64,000 bases of DNA from Ornithinibacillus bavariensis (GTDB lineage: Bacteria > Bacillota > Bacilli > Bacillales > Amphibacillaceae), in the NCBI RefSeq assembly GCF_050433565.1, contig NZ_JBNPWZ010000006.1, forward strand, positions 158,557 through 222,556. The letters are read 5' to 3'. Shown here piece after piece: positions 27,113 to 35,716 of the stretch. The notes below the pieces were generated by a model, which saw nothing but the letters and a program-made list of their open reading frames with translations, was not told the DNA's origin and did not search any database. The position numbers and the translations under genes were made by a program. Position 1 is the first letter of the stretch, and each line of letters begins with the position of its first letter.

Positions 27113-27670
27113 TTAAACCGGCATTGAACTTCTCACGTTTTTCTCGTTTAATAGCATATTATTAAGAACATTAATATTCTTAATATAATTACTTAATATA
27201 ATAGTACTACTTTCATCAATAAGTACACCGTGAGGTACATTTCTTATAAAATATAAAGAAGTAATCTGATTAGACCTTATATAAATAATGCTATCATCGA
27301 GTTGTTTAGTAATATGATCATCGTTTGATACATTGTCACTATTAATTAGCAAAAAATTAATATCATAATCTGAAGAAATACTATTTATATCTGCCAACAA
27401 AGATTTACAAGTTGGACAATTAGTATTTATAAAAAGAATAAGGGTTCTCTTCTTACTAAACATCTCTTTTGAAATGACTTTCTCCCCAGTCTCACTAAAT
27501 GTTCTAAATGAAGGTGCTTTTTCTCCTATATCTAACGAGTCTAGTTGGATCCCTTTTATGCTTTGTATTTGCTTCAAAAAGTTACTATTATACTTTAAAA
27601 AAAAATACAAAATCCCTAATTCTGCAGTTAATAATAATAATACTATGACTAATACAAAATCATTCCACAT
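27113..27670 (-). CDS. membrane-anchored thioredoxin-like protein (TlpA/MauD-like)
   Basis: The 185-residue protein has an N-terminal membrane anchor (about 5-25), then a thioredoxin fold facing outward: an entry segment with GEKAPSF, and the redox motif Cys85-Pro-Thr-Cys88 (INTNCPTCKS) after a hydrophobic strand. A cis-Pro loop candidate follows (NVPHGVLID). It should exchange disulfides outside the cell. The start codon overlaps the MauE-like stop by one base (TAATG). Pairing with MauE copies the MauD/MauE pair that forms disulfides in small exported proteins. Confidence 0.85.
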   Translation of the reverse strand: MWNDFVLVIVLLLLTAELGILYFFLKYNSNFLKQIQSIKGIQLDSLDIGEKAPSFRTFSETGEKVISKEMFSKKRTLILFINTNCPTCKSLLADINSISSDYDINFLLINSDNVSNDDHITKQLDDSIIYIRSNQITSLYFIRNVPHGVLIDESSTIILSNYIKNINVLNNMLLNEKNVRSSMPV

Positions 27671-28227
27671 TATTTACTAACCCCCAAATGAAATACTCTT
27701 AATATTTTATCTAATACTTTCTTGCCAGCAATAAATTCTTTAATAATAGCCCAAATCATGATCAGACATATTGAAACAAATACTGTAAATGATGCCTCAT
27801 AAAAAGTTAATTGGGTAATTGTATATTCACTATTTATAAAAACCAACAAATATACTAAGATTAAAAAAGCGTTTCTTATGACGAGCCAAAAATTCAAATT
27901 GCTACTTTCAAGAATACTACCACAGCCGCAAGAAATATTTACATTCCCTCTAAATAGATTAATCACTATTGCTACAGTATAAACAATTATTAACAACAGA
28001 AATACAAGTAAATTATAATAGTTTGCTCTCATTAATAGTAAAGAAATGCAAATAAAGTATTCAGCTACTATCATTAATACTGTAAGAGGTTTTATCAAGG
28101 AATCTTTAACTATTCTATAATTCTTAATTGTATCGATATGAGTATTCCAGTGTATAATCTTATCCGTTGCTGTTAATAAAAATATCATTACAATTATTAT
28201 GGATAAAATATTAGTAAGATAAATCAT
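27670..28227 (-). CDS. MauE/DoxX-like redox-associated membrane protein
   Basis: The 185-residue integral membrane protein has about four or five helices. It carries a Cys-Gly-Cys-Gly at residues 100-103 (VNISCGCGS) where MauE proteins have a conserved CGC(F)G. The family passes reducing or oxidising equivalents across the membrane to a thioredoxin-like partner, which here is the next gene. Its start overlaps the exporter stop (ATGA). I take it as the membrane half of a dedicated disulfide-forming system. Confidence 0.8.
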   Translation of the reverse strand: MIYLTNILSIIIVMIFLLTATDKIIHWNTHIDTIKNYRIVKDSLIKPLTVLMIVAEYFICISLLLMRANYYNLLVFLLLIIVYTVAIVINLFRGNVNISCGCGSILESSNLNFWLVIRNAFLILVYLLVFINSEYTITQLTFYEASFTVFVSICLIMIWAIIKEFIAGKKVLDKILRVFHLGVSK

Positions 28228-30029
28228 GTTAATTGGACCTCCCCTTTACTAGTATCTGAGTACCACTGTTTCTGATGTTCATATAGGGTAAAGTACTCCC
28301 CTTCTAATTGAATTAACTCCTCATGGTTTCCCTTTTCAATAACTTCCCCCTCCTTTAAAACTATAATTTCATCAGCAAACTTTGTTGCTGCTAGTCTATG
28401 CGTAATATATACAATTGATTGGGTATCTCTAGAATTATTAAACAAAGACTCGATTAATTGTAACTCACTATTTGGGTCAAGTGATGCTGTTGGTTCATCT
28501 AAAAATAGAATATCTCCATCCCGAAAAAGAGATCTGGAGAGTGCTATCTTCTGCCACTGACCACCTGATAGTTCATTCCCTTCTTCAAACAGTCTACCTA
28601 AAGAGCTCTTGTATTGCTGAGGTAAACCTATGATGTAAGAATGGATACTAGTTCTAATTGCAGCTTCCTTAATTAAGTTATAATTATTCATTTTATCAAT
28701 TCTACCTAACCCAATATTTTCTTTAGCTGAAAACTCGTACTTATTAAAGTCCTGACTTAAAACCGCAATACATTTATGATATGACTCTAAATCCAATTCT
28801 TTTATGTCAATATCATTCACCTTTATAAAGTTATCCGTAAGATATAAACCTGTTAAACACTTTAATAAAGTAGTTTTTCCTGAACCATTCACTCCTACAA
28901 TCGCTATTTTTTTTCCCTGTGGAATATTGATATTAATATCTTTTAGTGCATATTGTTTGGAATTAGGATATTTAAATGTTAAACCAGAAACTTCTAAATT
29001 AATAACATTCTCAATCTTTTTCCGTGAATTTATATTAATCTCTTTTAAATTTAGAAAACTTTTAAGATCATTTATTAGAAAGCTTGATTCATAGATTTCC
29101 GATAAAGAATTAGTAAGGGTATTCAGTATCCCTTGTATTTTTTGTATAGATTGTAATATTGCAACAAAGCTTCCTACCAGAACTACCCCTCTTACGATTA
29201 AGATTATTGCGAATAAACCAGATACCATATAAACAATCATTTGAATCATTTGAGTTATCATTAGCCACTTACTCTGACTAATTAATATTTTTAGATTCTT
29301 TAGTGCACTAGTTTGGTAACTGCCTACCCATTTTTTAATGATATAATCCTCTATTAAATTCAGTCTAACTTCATGTAACGATTTAGGATTCTTAAGAAGT
29401 TCCTCTATATAATGTTCTTTTCTACCAAATGGTGTTAGAAATTTAAACAACTCATACTTTTTTCTTCCAAACTTAAACTGAACTATAATTAAGGGGATCA
29501 TTCCTACTAAAAGCAAAGGTCCAAACCACCAGCTGATTGTAATAAGGTAAAACAGAATACCAATTAAGGAGATAAAATTAGACGAAAAATCGATTCCACT
29601 AGTTGTCATTTTTATTATTTTTATATCATTTGAGTTTATTCTATTCAGGTTATTTTGAAAGTCATGGTCTTCAAACATTTCAAAGGGTAGTACACGTTGT
29701 TTGCGAAACAAAATTTTCTTAAAATCTAATTTAAAAATATCTATCATTTTTTGTTCTACTATAAGCGAAACCTTTTGTAAAAAGAATGTTAGCAATGTTA
29801 TTAACACTTCTAATACGAAATAAAATAGAACACCACTGATATGTCCCCTATCGTTAATGAAATTATTAACATTATTTATTAGTCTTTCTGTGCACCATAT
29901 TAAACTAACAGGTAATGTAGCTAATAATAGCTTAATGACTACCAAAATTATTAATTGCTTTTTGCAAAACTTCCATGTTAGTTGATTGGCATAAATATAT
30001 GATTTTAAAATTGTTTTCAACATCCTCAT
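28224..30029 (-). CDS. peptide-exporter-like ABC transporter (fused membrane and ATPase domains)
   Basis: The 601-residue half-transporter has a six-helix membrane domain (about 1-330) and an ATPase domain with Walker A (GVNGSGKTT), signature (ELSGGQ) and Walker B (ILFLDEPTASLD). There is no N-terminal C39 peptidase domain, so it would not cleave a double-glycine leader. The sequence resembles exporters of lantibiotic and bacteriocin clusters. It is the first gene of the five-gene minus-strand operon and divergent from the second thioredoxin-like gene and the Cys-rich peptide gene. Confidence 0.9.
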   Translation of the reverse strand: MRMLKTILKSYIYANQLTWKFCKKQLIILVVIKLLLATLPVSLIWCTERLINNVNNFINDRGHISGVLFYFVLEVLITLLTFFLQKVSLIVEQKMIDIFKLDFKKILFRKQRVLPFEMFEDHDFQNNLNRINSNDIKIIKMTTSGIDFSSNFISLIGILFYLITISWWFGPLLLVGMIPLIIVQFKFGRKKYELFKFLTPFGRKEHYIEELLKNPKSLHEVRLNLIEDYIIKKWVGSYQTSALKNLKILISQSKWLMITQMIQMIVYMVSGLFAIILIVRGVVLVGSFVAILQSIQKIQGILNTLTNSLSEIYESSFLINDLKSFLNLKEININSRKKIENVINLEVSGLTFKYPNSKQYALKDININIPQGKKIAIVGVNGSGKTTLLKCLTGLYLTDNFIKVNDIDIKELDLESYHKCIAVLSQDFNKYEFSAKENIGLGRIDKMNNYNLIKEAAIRTSIHSYIIGLPQQYKSSLGRLFEEGNELSGGQWQKIALSRSLFRDGDILFLDEPTASLDPNSELQLIESLFNNSRDTQSIVYITHRLAATKFADEIIVLKEGEVIEKGNHEELIQLEGEYFTLYEHQKQWYSDTSKGEVQLT

Positions 30030-30066
30030 TGATACTCTTCCTTATACTTTTATTATTTTGAAACCC

Positions 30067-30095
30067 TTTACAGTTTATACTATATATAATATAAT
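30067..30095 (+). promoter_or_regulatory. sigma-A-type promoter for the thioredoxin-like/peptide unit
   Basis: TTTACA, a 17-base spacer and a perfect TATAAT lie 48 bases before the start at 30143. The region is TA-rich and nearly palindromic, so the exporter promoter probably overlaps it on the other strand. Confidence 0.75.
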
Positions 30096-30142
30096 TGAAA
30101 ATGTAAATAATTTAGAATATTTAAACCAAGAGGGGTTTGAAA

Positions 30143-30697
30143 ATGCTTGTAATTAATATTTTGATAGGAATACTGATAATTTTTTCACTTTTATTTTCAT
30201 TTCTACTCTATAAAAGGTTAGTAAAGTGGAACTTTGAATACAAGATTTATTTAGAAAGATTAAAAAGCCACAACCAAGAAAGTAGTGATATAAATCATCC
30301 TTCACTTGGTAAATTGGCTCCAAACTTTAAGGCGTTTTCAAAAAAATATAATACGAGAATAACTCTAGAAGGTATTATTCAAGATGATCTTGTCCTGGTC
30401 TTTTTGAATACTGACTGTATCTACTGTGATAATAATTTGGAAATATTCCTTGATGTGGCCCGTAACTATCCATCATTTAAATATGCTGTGGTAATGGATG
30501 AAAGTGAAGAGGCGGAAGCTGATATTTTATTTAATTTATATGAAAAGGATGTAGAAGTACTTATTGTTAGTGAACAGACATTTATTGATTATAAAATAGC
30601 CTTTTTACCATCTTTTGTTCATTTAAACAAAGAGTATGTAATAGAAAATATTACACCTATACCTACTTTTATATTTCTAGGTAGTCAATCAGCTTAA
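30143..30697 (+). CDS. second membrane-anchored thioredoxin-like protein
   Basis: The 184-residue protein has an N-terminal anchor (about 4-23), then a thioredoxin-like domain with Cys92-Ile-Tyr-Cys95 (NTDCIYCDN) after a hydrophobic strand, and a late LPSF segment as the possible cis-Pro loop. The ATG at 30143 follows AGAGGGG at 7 bases. It lies divergent to the exporter operon and 64 bases before the six-cysteine peptide gene. With the CPTC protein it suggests one oxidase and one isomerase or reductase, but which is which cannot be told. Confidence 0.82.
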   Translation: MLVINILIGILIIFSLLFSFLLYKRLVKWNFEYKIYLERLKSHNQESSDINHPSLGKLAPNFKAFSKKYNTRITLEGIIQDDLVLVFLNTDCIYCDNNLEIFLDVARNYPSFKYAVVMDESEEAEADILFNLYEKDVEVLIVSEQTFIDYKIAFLPSFVHLNKEYVIENITPIPTFIFLGSQSA

Positions 30698-30705
30698 TCG
30701 AATTA

Positions 30706-30733
30706 ATAACTTTAGGTATAAAACCTAAGTTAT
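30706..30733 (+). terminator. hairpin between thioredoxin-like gene and peptide gene
   Basis: AACTTTAGGT and ACCTAAGTT form a near-perfect stem with a 5-base loop, followed by TATATAATTT. It could be a weak terminator, an mRNA stabiliser for the peptide gene, or sit beside a second promoter (TATAAT at 30732-30737). Confidence 0.5.
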
Positions 30734-30761
30734 ATAATTTAAAAATAGGGAGGTGAAAAAA

Positions 30762-30920
30762 ATGAGACCTATTTGTTCAGATCCTAATTTTATGACTTCA
30801 TATTACTATTGCGCGTATGATGAGATGTGCTTTAGAACAGAACGAGCAAATGCACGTTATCGCAGAAGAACCGATCATGGAGATGTATGTGATGATGTAG
30901 CAATAGCATGCCCATGCTAA
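30762..30920 (+). CDS. small six-cysteine peptide, putative secreted disulfide-rich bacteriocin
   Basis: The 52-residue peptide starts at an ATG behind a perfect GGGAGGTG. It begins MRPICSDPNF, has a YYYCA motif (residues 14-18) and an ARYRR motif (31-35), and ends IACPC. Cysteines are at 5, 17, 23, 43, 50 and 52, enough for three disulfides. No signal peptide, double-glycine leader or lanthionine-enzyme gene is present. A decayed paralogue at 31234 keeps the same motifs, showing that this is a real family. Neighbouring disulfide and export genes suggest an oxidised, exported, leaderless product. I recognise no known bacteriocin. Confidence 0.85.
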   Translation: MRPICSDPNFMTSYYYCAYDEMCFRTERANARYRRRTDHGDVCDDVAIACPC

Positions 30921-30935
30921 TATTAACTTTTAGTC

Positions 30936-30972
30936 AGATAGTGTCTTAGGGACTTCTTCTAAGGCACTATCT
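30936..30972 (+). terminator. hairpin after the peptide gene
   Basis: AGATAGTG and CACTATCT pair, extended by CTTAG against CTAAG, 15 bases after the stop. No strong T tract follows, so it may be a 3' stabiliser rather than a full terminator. Confidence 0.65.
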
Positions 30973-31233
30973 ATTCACTATATTTGTTAGTCGTTAAAAC
31001 TTACTAAGTTAAACTTACAAATTAGAAAGAATAAACATAATTCGCATTTAAAAACTATCGTATTTATTTGATCTTCTCTTGACTTTTCCCACTTCTATTA
31101 TAATTACCCCACTCACTTTACTACTTCCAAAATAAAAGTTTTTTCCCAAATCACTAAATAAAACAGCACTTTTTATTACCTTTGTGTCTTATAGGTGTTA
31201 AGTTATTTTATTCCCACTAGAGAGGTGGGTATA

Positions 31234-31403
31234 TTGATACTAATCAGTACAGATCCTAGCAGATTCTTTACTTATTACTATTGTGCACCTCATATTAACT
31301 GTAGTGAACCCTAGCTCGTTATCGTAGAATGGTGGATTCTGGTGATGTATGTGAGGACATAACTATTGCTTTCCCATGCTACAGTCAACGGAAAGTGCCA
31401 TAG
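31234..31403 (+). pseudogene. decayed second copy of the six-cysteine peptide gene
   Basis: Behind AGAGAGGTGGG, a TTG opens a frame reading through STDPSRFF, TYYYCAPHINC and then a stop at 31312-31314. In another frame the match continues with LARYRRMVDSGDVCEDITIAFPC up to 31403. Compared with the intact gene, about 10 bases are missing between the third Cys and the ARYRR motif, which breaks the frame. Spacing from start to DP and to YYYCA is identical. Cys5 and Cys50 of the intact copy are Ser and Phe here. Confidence 0.8.
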
Positions 31404-31735
31404 TAATTATAAGTATTTTCTTTTTCCGAATATTGTCTAAAAATCTTATTTTTAGGATAGGTCCTAAATCAGCCTTTACCACTTTTATTGGCGTAATAAT
31501 TGTTTTATCTGTTTATAAAATATAGAAGCAATTCTTAAACTGAGCTGACTTAGTAGAATGAGACAAGAAAAAGTTCCTATACTACCTTTTCCCTAATTTG
31601 AAGGGAAAGGTAGATTAATATTTAAAACGGTCGTATATAGTTGTCATAAAAAAAGGACTTCCCTTTACTAAAGGAAAGCCCCTGATTTTTTAAGCACCTT
31701 TTCACAGTATTTTGGTCTTTTGTGACTTCTCATTT
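31404..31735. other. intergenic region with one terminator
   Basis: It is AT-rich with no gene that I can support. The only clear feature is the terminator of the AraC gene at its right end. Confidence 0.6.
31650..31682 (-). terminator. terminator after the AraC-family gene
   Basis: On the minus strand GGGGCTTTCCTTT pairs with AAAGGGAAGTCC around a 3-4 base loop and is followed by seven U. Confidence 0.93.
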
Positions 31736-32812
31736 TCATCTTACTTTATTAATTAACTCTATATATTGTAAATCTCCATAACCGACGGTTGGGAAAAGTT
31801 CAAATAACCTCTTGATTAATTCTTTTGTTGATAGATCTTTATTTTTACTAATATATTTTACCACTTCGTTATCGTCGTGTAGCATTTCTAAATAGATGTT
31901 TATTGCTTGATACATAACTGGAATAAGTTCATTAGTTGGTTTCGTGTGATTGATCATTACCTCTTTATATACGGAGTAATAATGACCTAAAGTAAGTTCG
32001 GTTTGATTAACTTTAAATTCATCTTCTCTAAAACTATTTAAAAATACCTTCCCCTCATAACCTGACTGTTCAAGATAGGAAAGTATGGTAAGTAGGTTCA
32101 TTTGACAAAACATATCTTCACCAAACCATAACACGATACATTCATACTCTTTATTAAAAAGATTGGCTAACGGGGCGATAACCTTTTTAATATATCCCTC
32201 TACGGGTTCATGATGACCTGCCGCTCGAATAGTTATAAATTCTTTAGCAAATATTTGTTCTGAAGTCGCATGCACGCCCATCGCTTCATTAAATGGCGCA
32301 TAATCAGAATCACCCATCAATCTGTTATTTTTAAACTCCTCATACATAACTTGGCCATTTAAGATATGTAATACGTCTTTATCAAACAACTCACTTCGAT
32401 CACGATGTAGCTTTTCAACCTCAATTTTTTTGGAAATATTCATTTTATACCATTCCCCATTTTTAGTAATAGTGAGTTTAACAACTGACTGAACGGGTAA
32501 TTTGTTAACTTGAAGTTCTCTAGGATTGATGCCAAACACATTTTTAAATGCTCGACTATAGGCTTCCTGTGAAGAATAACCATAATCAAAAGCAATATCG
32601 ATAATTTTCTTATTGTTTGCCAAGTCCTCTGTAGATAAATACAATCTTCTAAGAAGAATATAGCGCCTAATACTTATACCTGTTACTTGGTGAAATTTAA
32701 ATGAACAGTAATAAGGGGAATATCCCATATAATTCGATAGTTCATCTAATGAAAACTTATTTTTTAAATTTGCTTCAATCCAATCAATCATAAGCTGTAT
32801 TTGTTCATTCAT
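31736..32812 (-). CDS. AraC-family regulator with C-terminal DUF1835-like domain
   Basis: The 358-residue protein has two AraC HTH units at its N-terminus (FSLDELSNYMGYSPYYCSFKF and IIDIAFDYGYSSQEAYSRAFKN, ending by about residue 100). The long C-terminal domain includes VLHILNGQVMYEEF and IVLWFGEDMFCQMNLLTIL, which resembles the DUF1835 type. The ATG at 32812 follows GTAGGAGTGAGG; an upstream ATG lacks a good site. It is a stand-alone gene. The effector and targets are unknown. Confidence 0.85.
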   Translation of the reverse strand: MNEQIQLMIDWIEANLKNKFSLDELSNYMGYSPYYCSFKFHQVTGISIRRYILLRRLYLSTEDLANNKKIIDIAFDYGYSSQEAYSRAFKNVFGINPRELQVNKLPVQSVVKLTITKNGEWYKMNISKKIEVEKLHRDRSELFDKDVLHILNGQVMYEEFKNNRLMGDSDYAPFNEAMGVHATSEQIFAKEFITIRAAGHHEPVEGYIKKVIAPLANLFNKEYECIVLWFGEDMFCQMNLLTILSYLEQSGYEGKVFLNSFREDEFKVNQTELTLGHYYSVYKEVMINHTKPTNELIPVMYQAINIYLEMLHDDNEVVKYISKNKDLSTKELIKRLFELFPTVGYGDLQYIELINKVR

Positions 32813-32910
32813 TTGCCTCACTCCTACAATAATCATATAAGGAATTGGTTTCTATTTCTTGATATTTCTTGTGTTATATCAATTTAACCTTATATAATCG
32901 GCAAAAACTC

Positions 32911-33627
32911 TTACTTTATGCTGTGAAAAATAAAAGACTTAGTTTCTACAGTTGCATCTTTAAATTCCCAATCACCATAAACTTGAATTTGTGAAAAACC
33001 TACTCGTTGCAATGATTCATAGAGTTCTTCTTGTGTTCGGAATTTTAATTGCATTTTTTCTTGAATTAGCACTTCATCTGTACGTGCATTCTTCACCGTT
33101 TCATAAAACGTATAAATATCATCTACAAAACCTTCGTATTCTGTCCAGATTTCAAGTGGCTCCCCAGTCTCCTGATTTATCGCAACATCAGGCGTCATAT
33201 CTTTTTCCCACTGCTCCCACGCTCTTGCTAATGGGTTACGTGTATCAAAGATAAAATGCCCTGCCGGTTTTAATGCCCGATATGCGTCAGATATGACTTG
33301 TTGCCAACTTTTATCTGTAAGAAATACTTGTGCAACATTTGCTGTCATTATAACGGTATCAAACGCATTGGTTTGTAAATCTGAGCTATCACCAACAATC
33401 CAAGTCACCTCGCCTGGATACTTTTTATTCTTCGCATATTCAATTGCTTCTTCATTCGGGTCAACAGCTGTAATATGATAGCCCGCTTTCGCAAAATGAG
33501 TTGTTAATCTTCCGGTTCCACAGCCCAAATCAGCTATTTTTTTTACATTTATTTTTTTTAATAATGCTAGAAAGAATTCATCGTCTTTGCCCCAGTGATT
33601 AATTTGGTCATATACTAAAGGAATCAT
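32911..33627 (-). CDS. class I SAM-dependent methyltransferase
   Basis: The 238-residue protein has the full Rossmann set: motif I IADLGCGTGRLT (about 32-43), the acidic residue after strand 2 (ITAVDPNEEAIEYA), motif post-II (VIMTANVAQVFL) and a C-terminal beta-hairpin. Small-molecule or lipid methylation is typical of the group; the substrate is unknown. Monocistronic on the minus strand. Confidence 0.88.
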   Translation of the reverse strand: MIPLVYDQINHWGKDDEFFLALLKKINVKKIADLGCGTGRLTTHFAKAGYHITAVDPNEEAIEYAKNKKYPGEVTWIVGDSSDLQTNAFDTVIMTANVAQVFLTDKSWQQVISDAYRALKPAGHFIFDTRNPLARAWEQWEKDMTPDVAINQETGEPLEIWTEYEGFVDDIYTFYETVKNARTDEVLIQEKMQLKFRTQEELYESLQRVGFSQIQVYGDWEFKDATVETKSFIFHSIK

Positions 33628-33771
33628 TTATTTGCCTACTCCCTATATCATACTTGTTATTTTCTTCTACTTTTACCATACCTAAAAACCTACTTTCTTC
33701 ATTTACCCTCAATTTAACTTAATCCCTATTTCAACAGTCTTGCTCATCATTATTGCATACTATGAAGAGAG

Positions 33772-34506
33772 CTATTCATTCATCTCTCCTTCCAGTCTTT
33801 TATTAATGTCTTCATCCGAATCTACGAAACCATTTTCTGTTAATTCTACAAAAACCATACTATGATATTCATAGCTTTCTAAGGAAGATGGATCTATATT
33901 TGCAACTTTCTTTAACTTATCATTCACTTCTTTATATTCATCATCGTTAAATATCCAATACGTTGCTGAAATAGAAGGGCCATTAAACACATCGTAGGAT
34001 TGTTGAACTATCGTTTTTAATTTCTCTGCTGTAATACTTTTATCATTTTTCATGACAATTTCAACATGTATATAATCTGCATTCGATTTTTGTAGATAGT
34101 CTTCTATTGTCATATCTTTCGTGATTTCAATAGGTTGTTCCAAATGGATTCTTATCCAAGAAGATGCATCTAGACCCTCAGCTATAATCGCTTTATTAAA
34201 AACGGATGCAAATTTATTCATTAAAAGCATTTCTGGATAATTTTCTACGATGTTTTCCGATTTATCCATCAAGGCAGTAAACATTATATTAGAATCTAAT
34301 GCTTTCACATAAGTCGTTACTGTATTATTACTTTTCGTACCCCATCGCTCTCCTAAATATTTTACTTCAAAGGACTCGTTGTATTTTTCGGATAAATATT
34401 CCTCGATGATATTAGCTGTTTGTTTATTTAAATCGCTGCATCCAAATAAACTTAATATCGAAATCCCCATTACAATAATGCTTACTTTCTTCAATAAATT
34501 CCTCAT
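33772..34506 (-). CDS. lipoprotein of unknown function
   Basis: The 244-residue protein has a signal peptide and lipobox (ILSLFGC, Cys23). The mature part is charged and contains YNESFEVKYLGERWG, similar in style to other small Bacillus lipoproteins that carry NTF2-like or YfjS-like domains, but I cannot name the family. A dispersed repeat follows upstream at 34590. Likely anchored on the outer face of the membrane. Confidence 0.75.
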   Translation of the reverse strand: MRNLLKKVSIIVMGISILSLFGCSDLNKQTANIIEEYLSEKYNESFEVKYLGERWGTKSNNTVTTYVKALDSNIMFTALMDKSENIVENYPEMLLMNKFASVFNKAIIAEGLDASSWIRIHLEQPIEITKDMTIEDYLQKSNADYIHVEIVMKNDKSITAEKLKTIVQQSYDVFNGPSISATYWIFNDDEYKEVNDKLKKVANIDPSSLESYEYHSMVFVELTENGFVDSDEDINKRLEGEMNE

Positions 34507-34589
34507 ATCCTATGCCTACTTTCATAAAAAATATTTAAACCCTTTTCCACGTATGAGGAGTAAGGTTGGAGAAAATCATATACCCCAGC

Positions 34590-34790
34590 TCACTAATCTG
34601 CCAATTAGTTCAGGGACTTCGTATTCAAAATCTTATATGTATTTTAACATAATTATCCAATTATTAGGTGTTCCCAAACCATTCACTCCGAAAGAAGTCT
34701 AAGATAATAAATCAGAATAGTACCCTTATAAAAACCTCTGTTCCTATATTGGAACAGAGGTTGAAAAGTTTGTTAAGTTTTCTACTTCTT
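34590..34790 (+). repeat. dispersed non-coding repeat, copy a (partial)
   Basis: It begins with a degenerate CTAATCTGCC palindrome unit and ACTTCGTATTCAAAATC. The conserved core (TATGTATTTTAACATAA, then TAAGATAATAAATCA) follows. The 12-bp hairpin AACCTCTGTTCC/GGAACAGAGGTT at 34733-34762 has the form of a terminator. The right end is missing. Confidence 0.75.
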
Positions 34791-35001
34791 TACTTTGAAG
34801 ACTAAGTTAATATTGTATTTCCTATCACATTTTTGAAAGTAAAAGGTTAAGATAGACATCTCTTTATTGAAGCTTTATTGTACATTTACTAACAGAACAG
34901 GGACAGTCTTGTAGCTTTTAAAATAAAGTTTAATAAAGGGATACCATTTGCTTTTAGCACTCTACTTCACAATCAATGCTGCAATTGATAGGAAAAAAAT
35001 G

Positions 35002-35292
35002 TTATTCTTTAAATGATAAACCATGTTCTTTTAATGAAGTTCTCATAACAGGTATGGAGGCTGGTCCAATACCATGCAATTTTAAGATTTCCTTTTCAGT
35101 GTACTTTGAGAGTTTTTGTAACGTATCTATCCCTTGATGGACTAGAGCATTTCTAGCAGGTGAACTTAGTTTTGATAGGAAACCACTTTCAGGTTTATCA
35201 TCTTTATTACAAGTAGGGCAACTTGGACAATCACTACTTTTGTAATACATATGTCCTTTTTCGCATACCCTTAAGCTTTTCTCTGCTGTCAA
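35002..35292 (-). CDS. RNA polymerase alpha-CTD-like helix-hairpin-helix protein with zinc ribbon
   Basis: The 96-residue protein starts with a short zinc-ribbon-like segment (CEKGHMYYKSSDCPSCPTC). An alpha-CTD/HhH-like domain follows (PARNALVHQGIDTLQKLSKYTEKEILKLHGIGPASIPVMRTSL), closely resembling the C-terminal domain of RpoA. It may bind DNA or compete with RpoA; its role is unknown. Single gene after a GGAGGGGTTATT ribosome binding site. Confidence 0.82.
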   Translation of the reverse strand: MTAEKSLRVCEKGHMYYKSSDCPSCPTCNKDDKPESGFLSKLSSPARNALVHQGIDTLQKLSKYTEKEILKLHGIGPASIPVMRTSLKEHGLSFKE

Positions 35293-35716
35293 AATAACCC
35301 CTCCTACTAATTTCTTTATCCATATCCTTCTTATTTACATACATAGTTATACAGTCCGATAAAACTTTGTATTTTCCTATTATCCAAAACCTGCCCCGTT
35401 AGAACACTATCTTGAATCTTCCTCTAGTAAAGTATCAATTAGTTAAAGTACATTCTTTCATAAGATTAGCTAACTCGTTTGACAAGAGATTGACCAAACT
35501 CATTTTATGTGAAGTTATACAATTTTATAAAAAATACTAATCATTTCATCGATGATCTTAATCAATCGCGACTGATTACCTAAGTTGATTGATCGTGTAT
35601 TAGCCACCTACTAAATACAAGCAAAATGTTGGCTATGTAAATTAAGCTCCCGTATTTCTTTATCGTCATTAATTATTAGTATTTTGGGCTTCATGAATTA
35701 ATTCCTTCTTACCTCC
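35293..35716. other. gene-free region containing one palindrome unit
   Basis: The stretch at 35384-35420 (CCTGCCCCGTTAG core) is a solo copy of the 34-bp palindrome found throughout the right half. Nothing else convincing is seen. Confidence 0.55.

Noticed and set aside
30762..30920. Lanthipeptide, sactipeptide or double-glycine-leader bacteriocin
   Set aside because: No lanthionine synthetase, radical SAM enzyme or C39 peptidase is nearby, and the peptide has no GG or GA cleavage site. Disulfides are the simpler reading.
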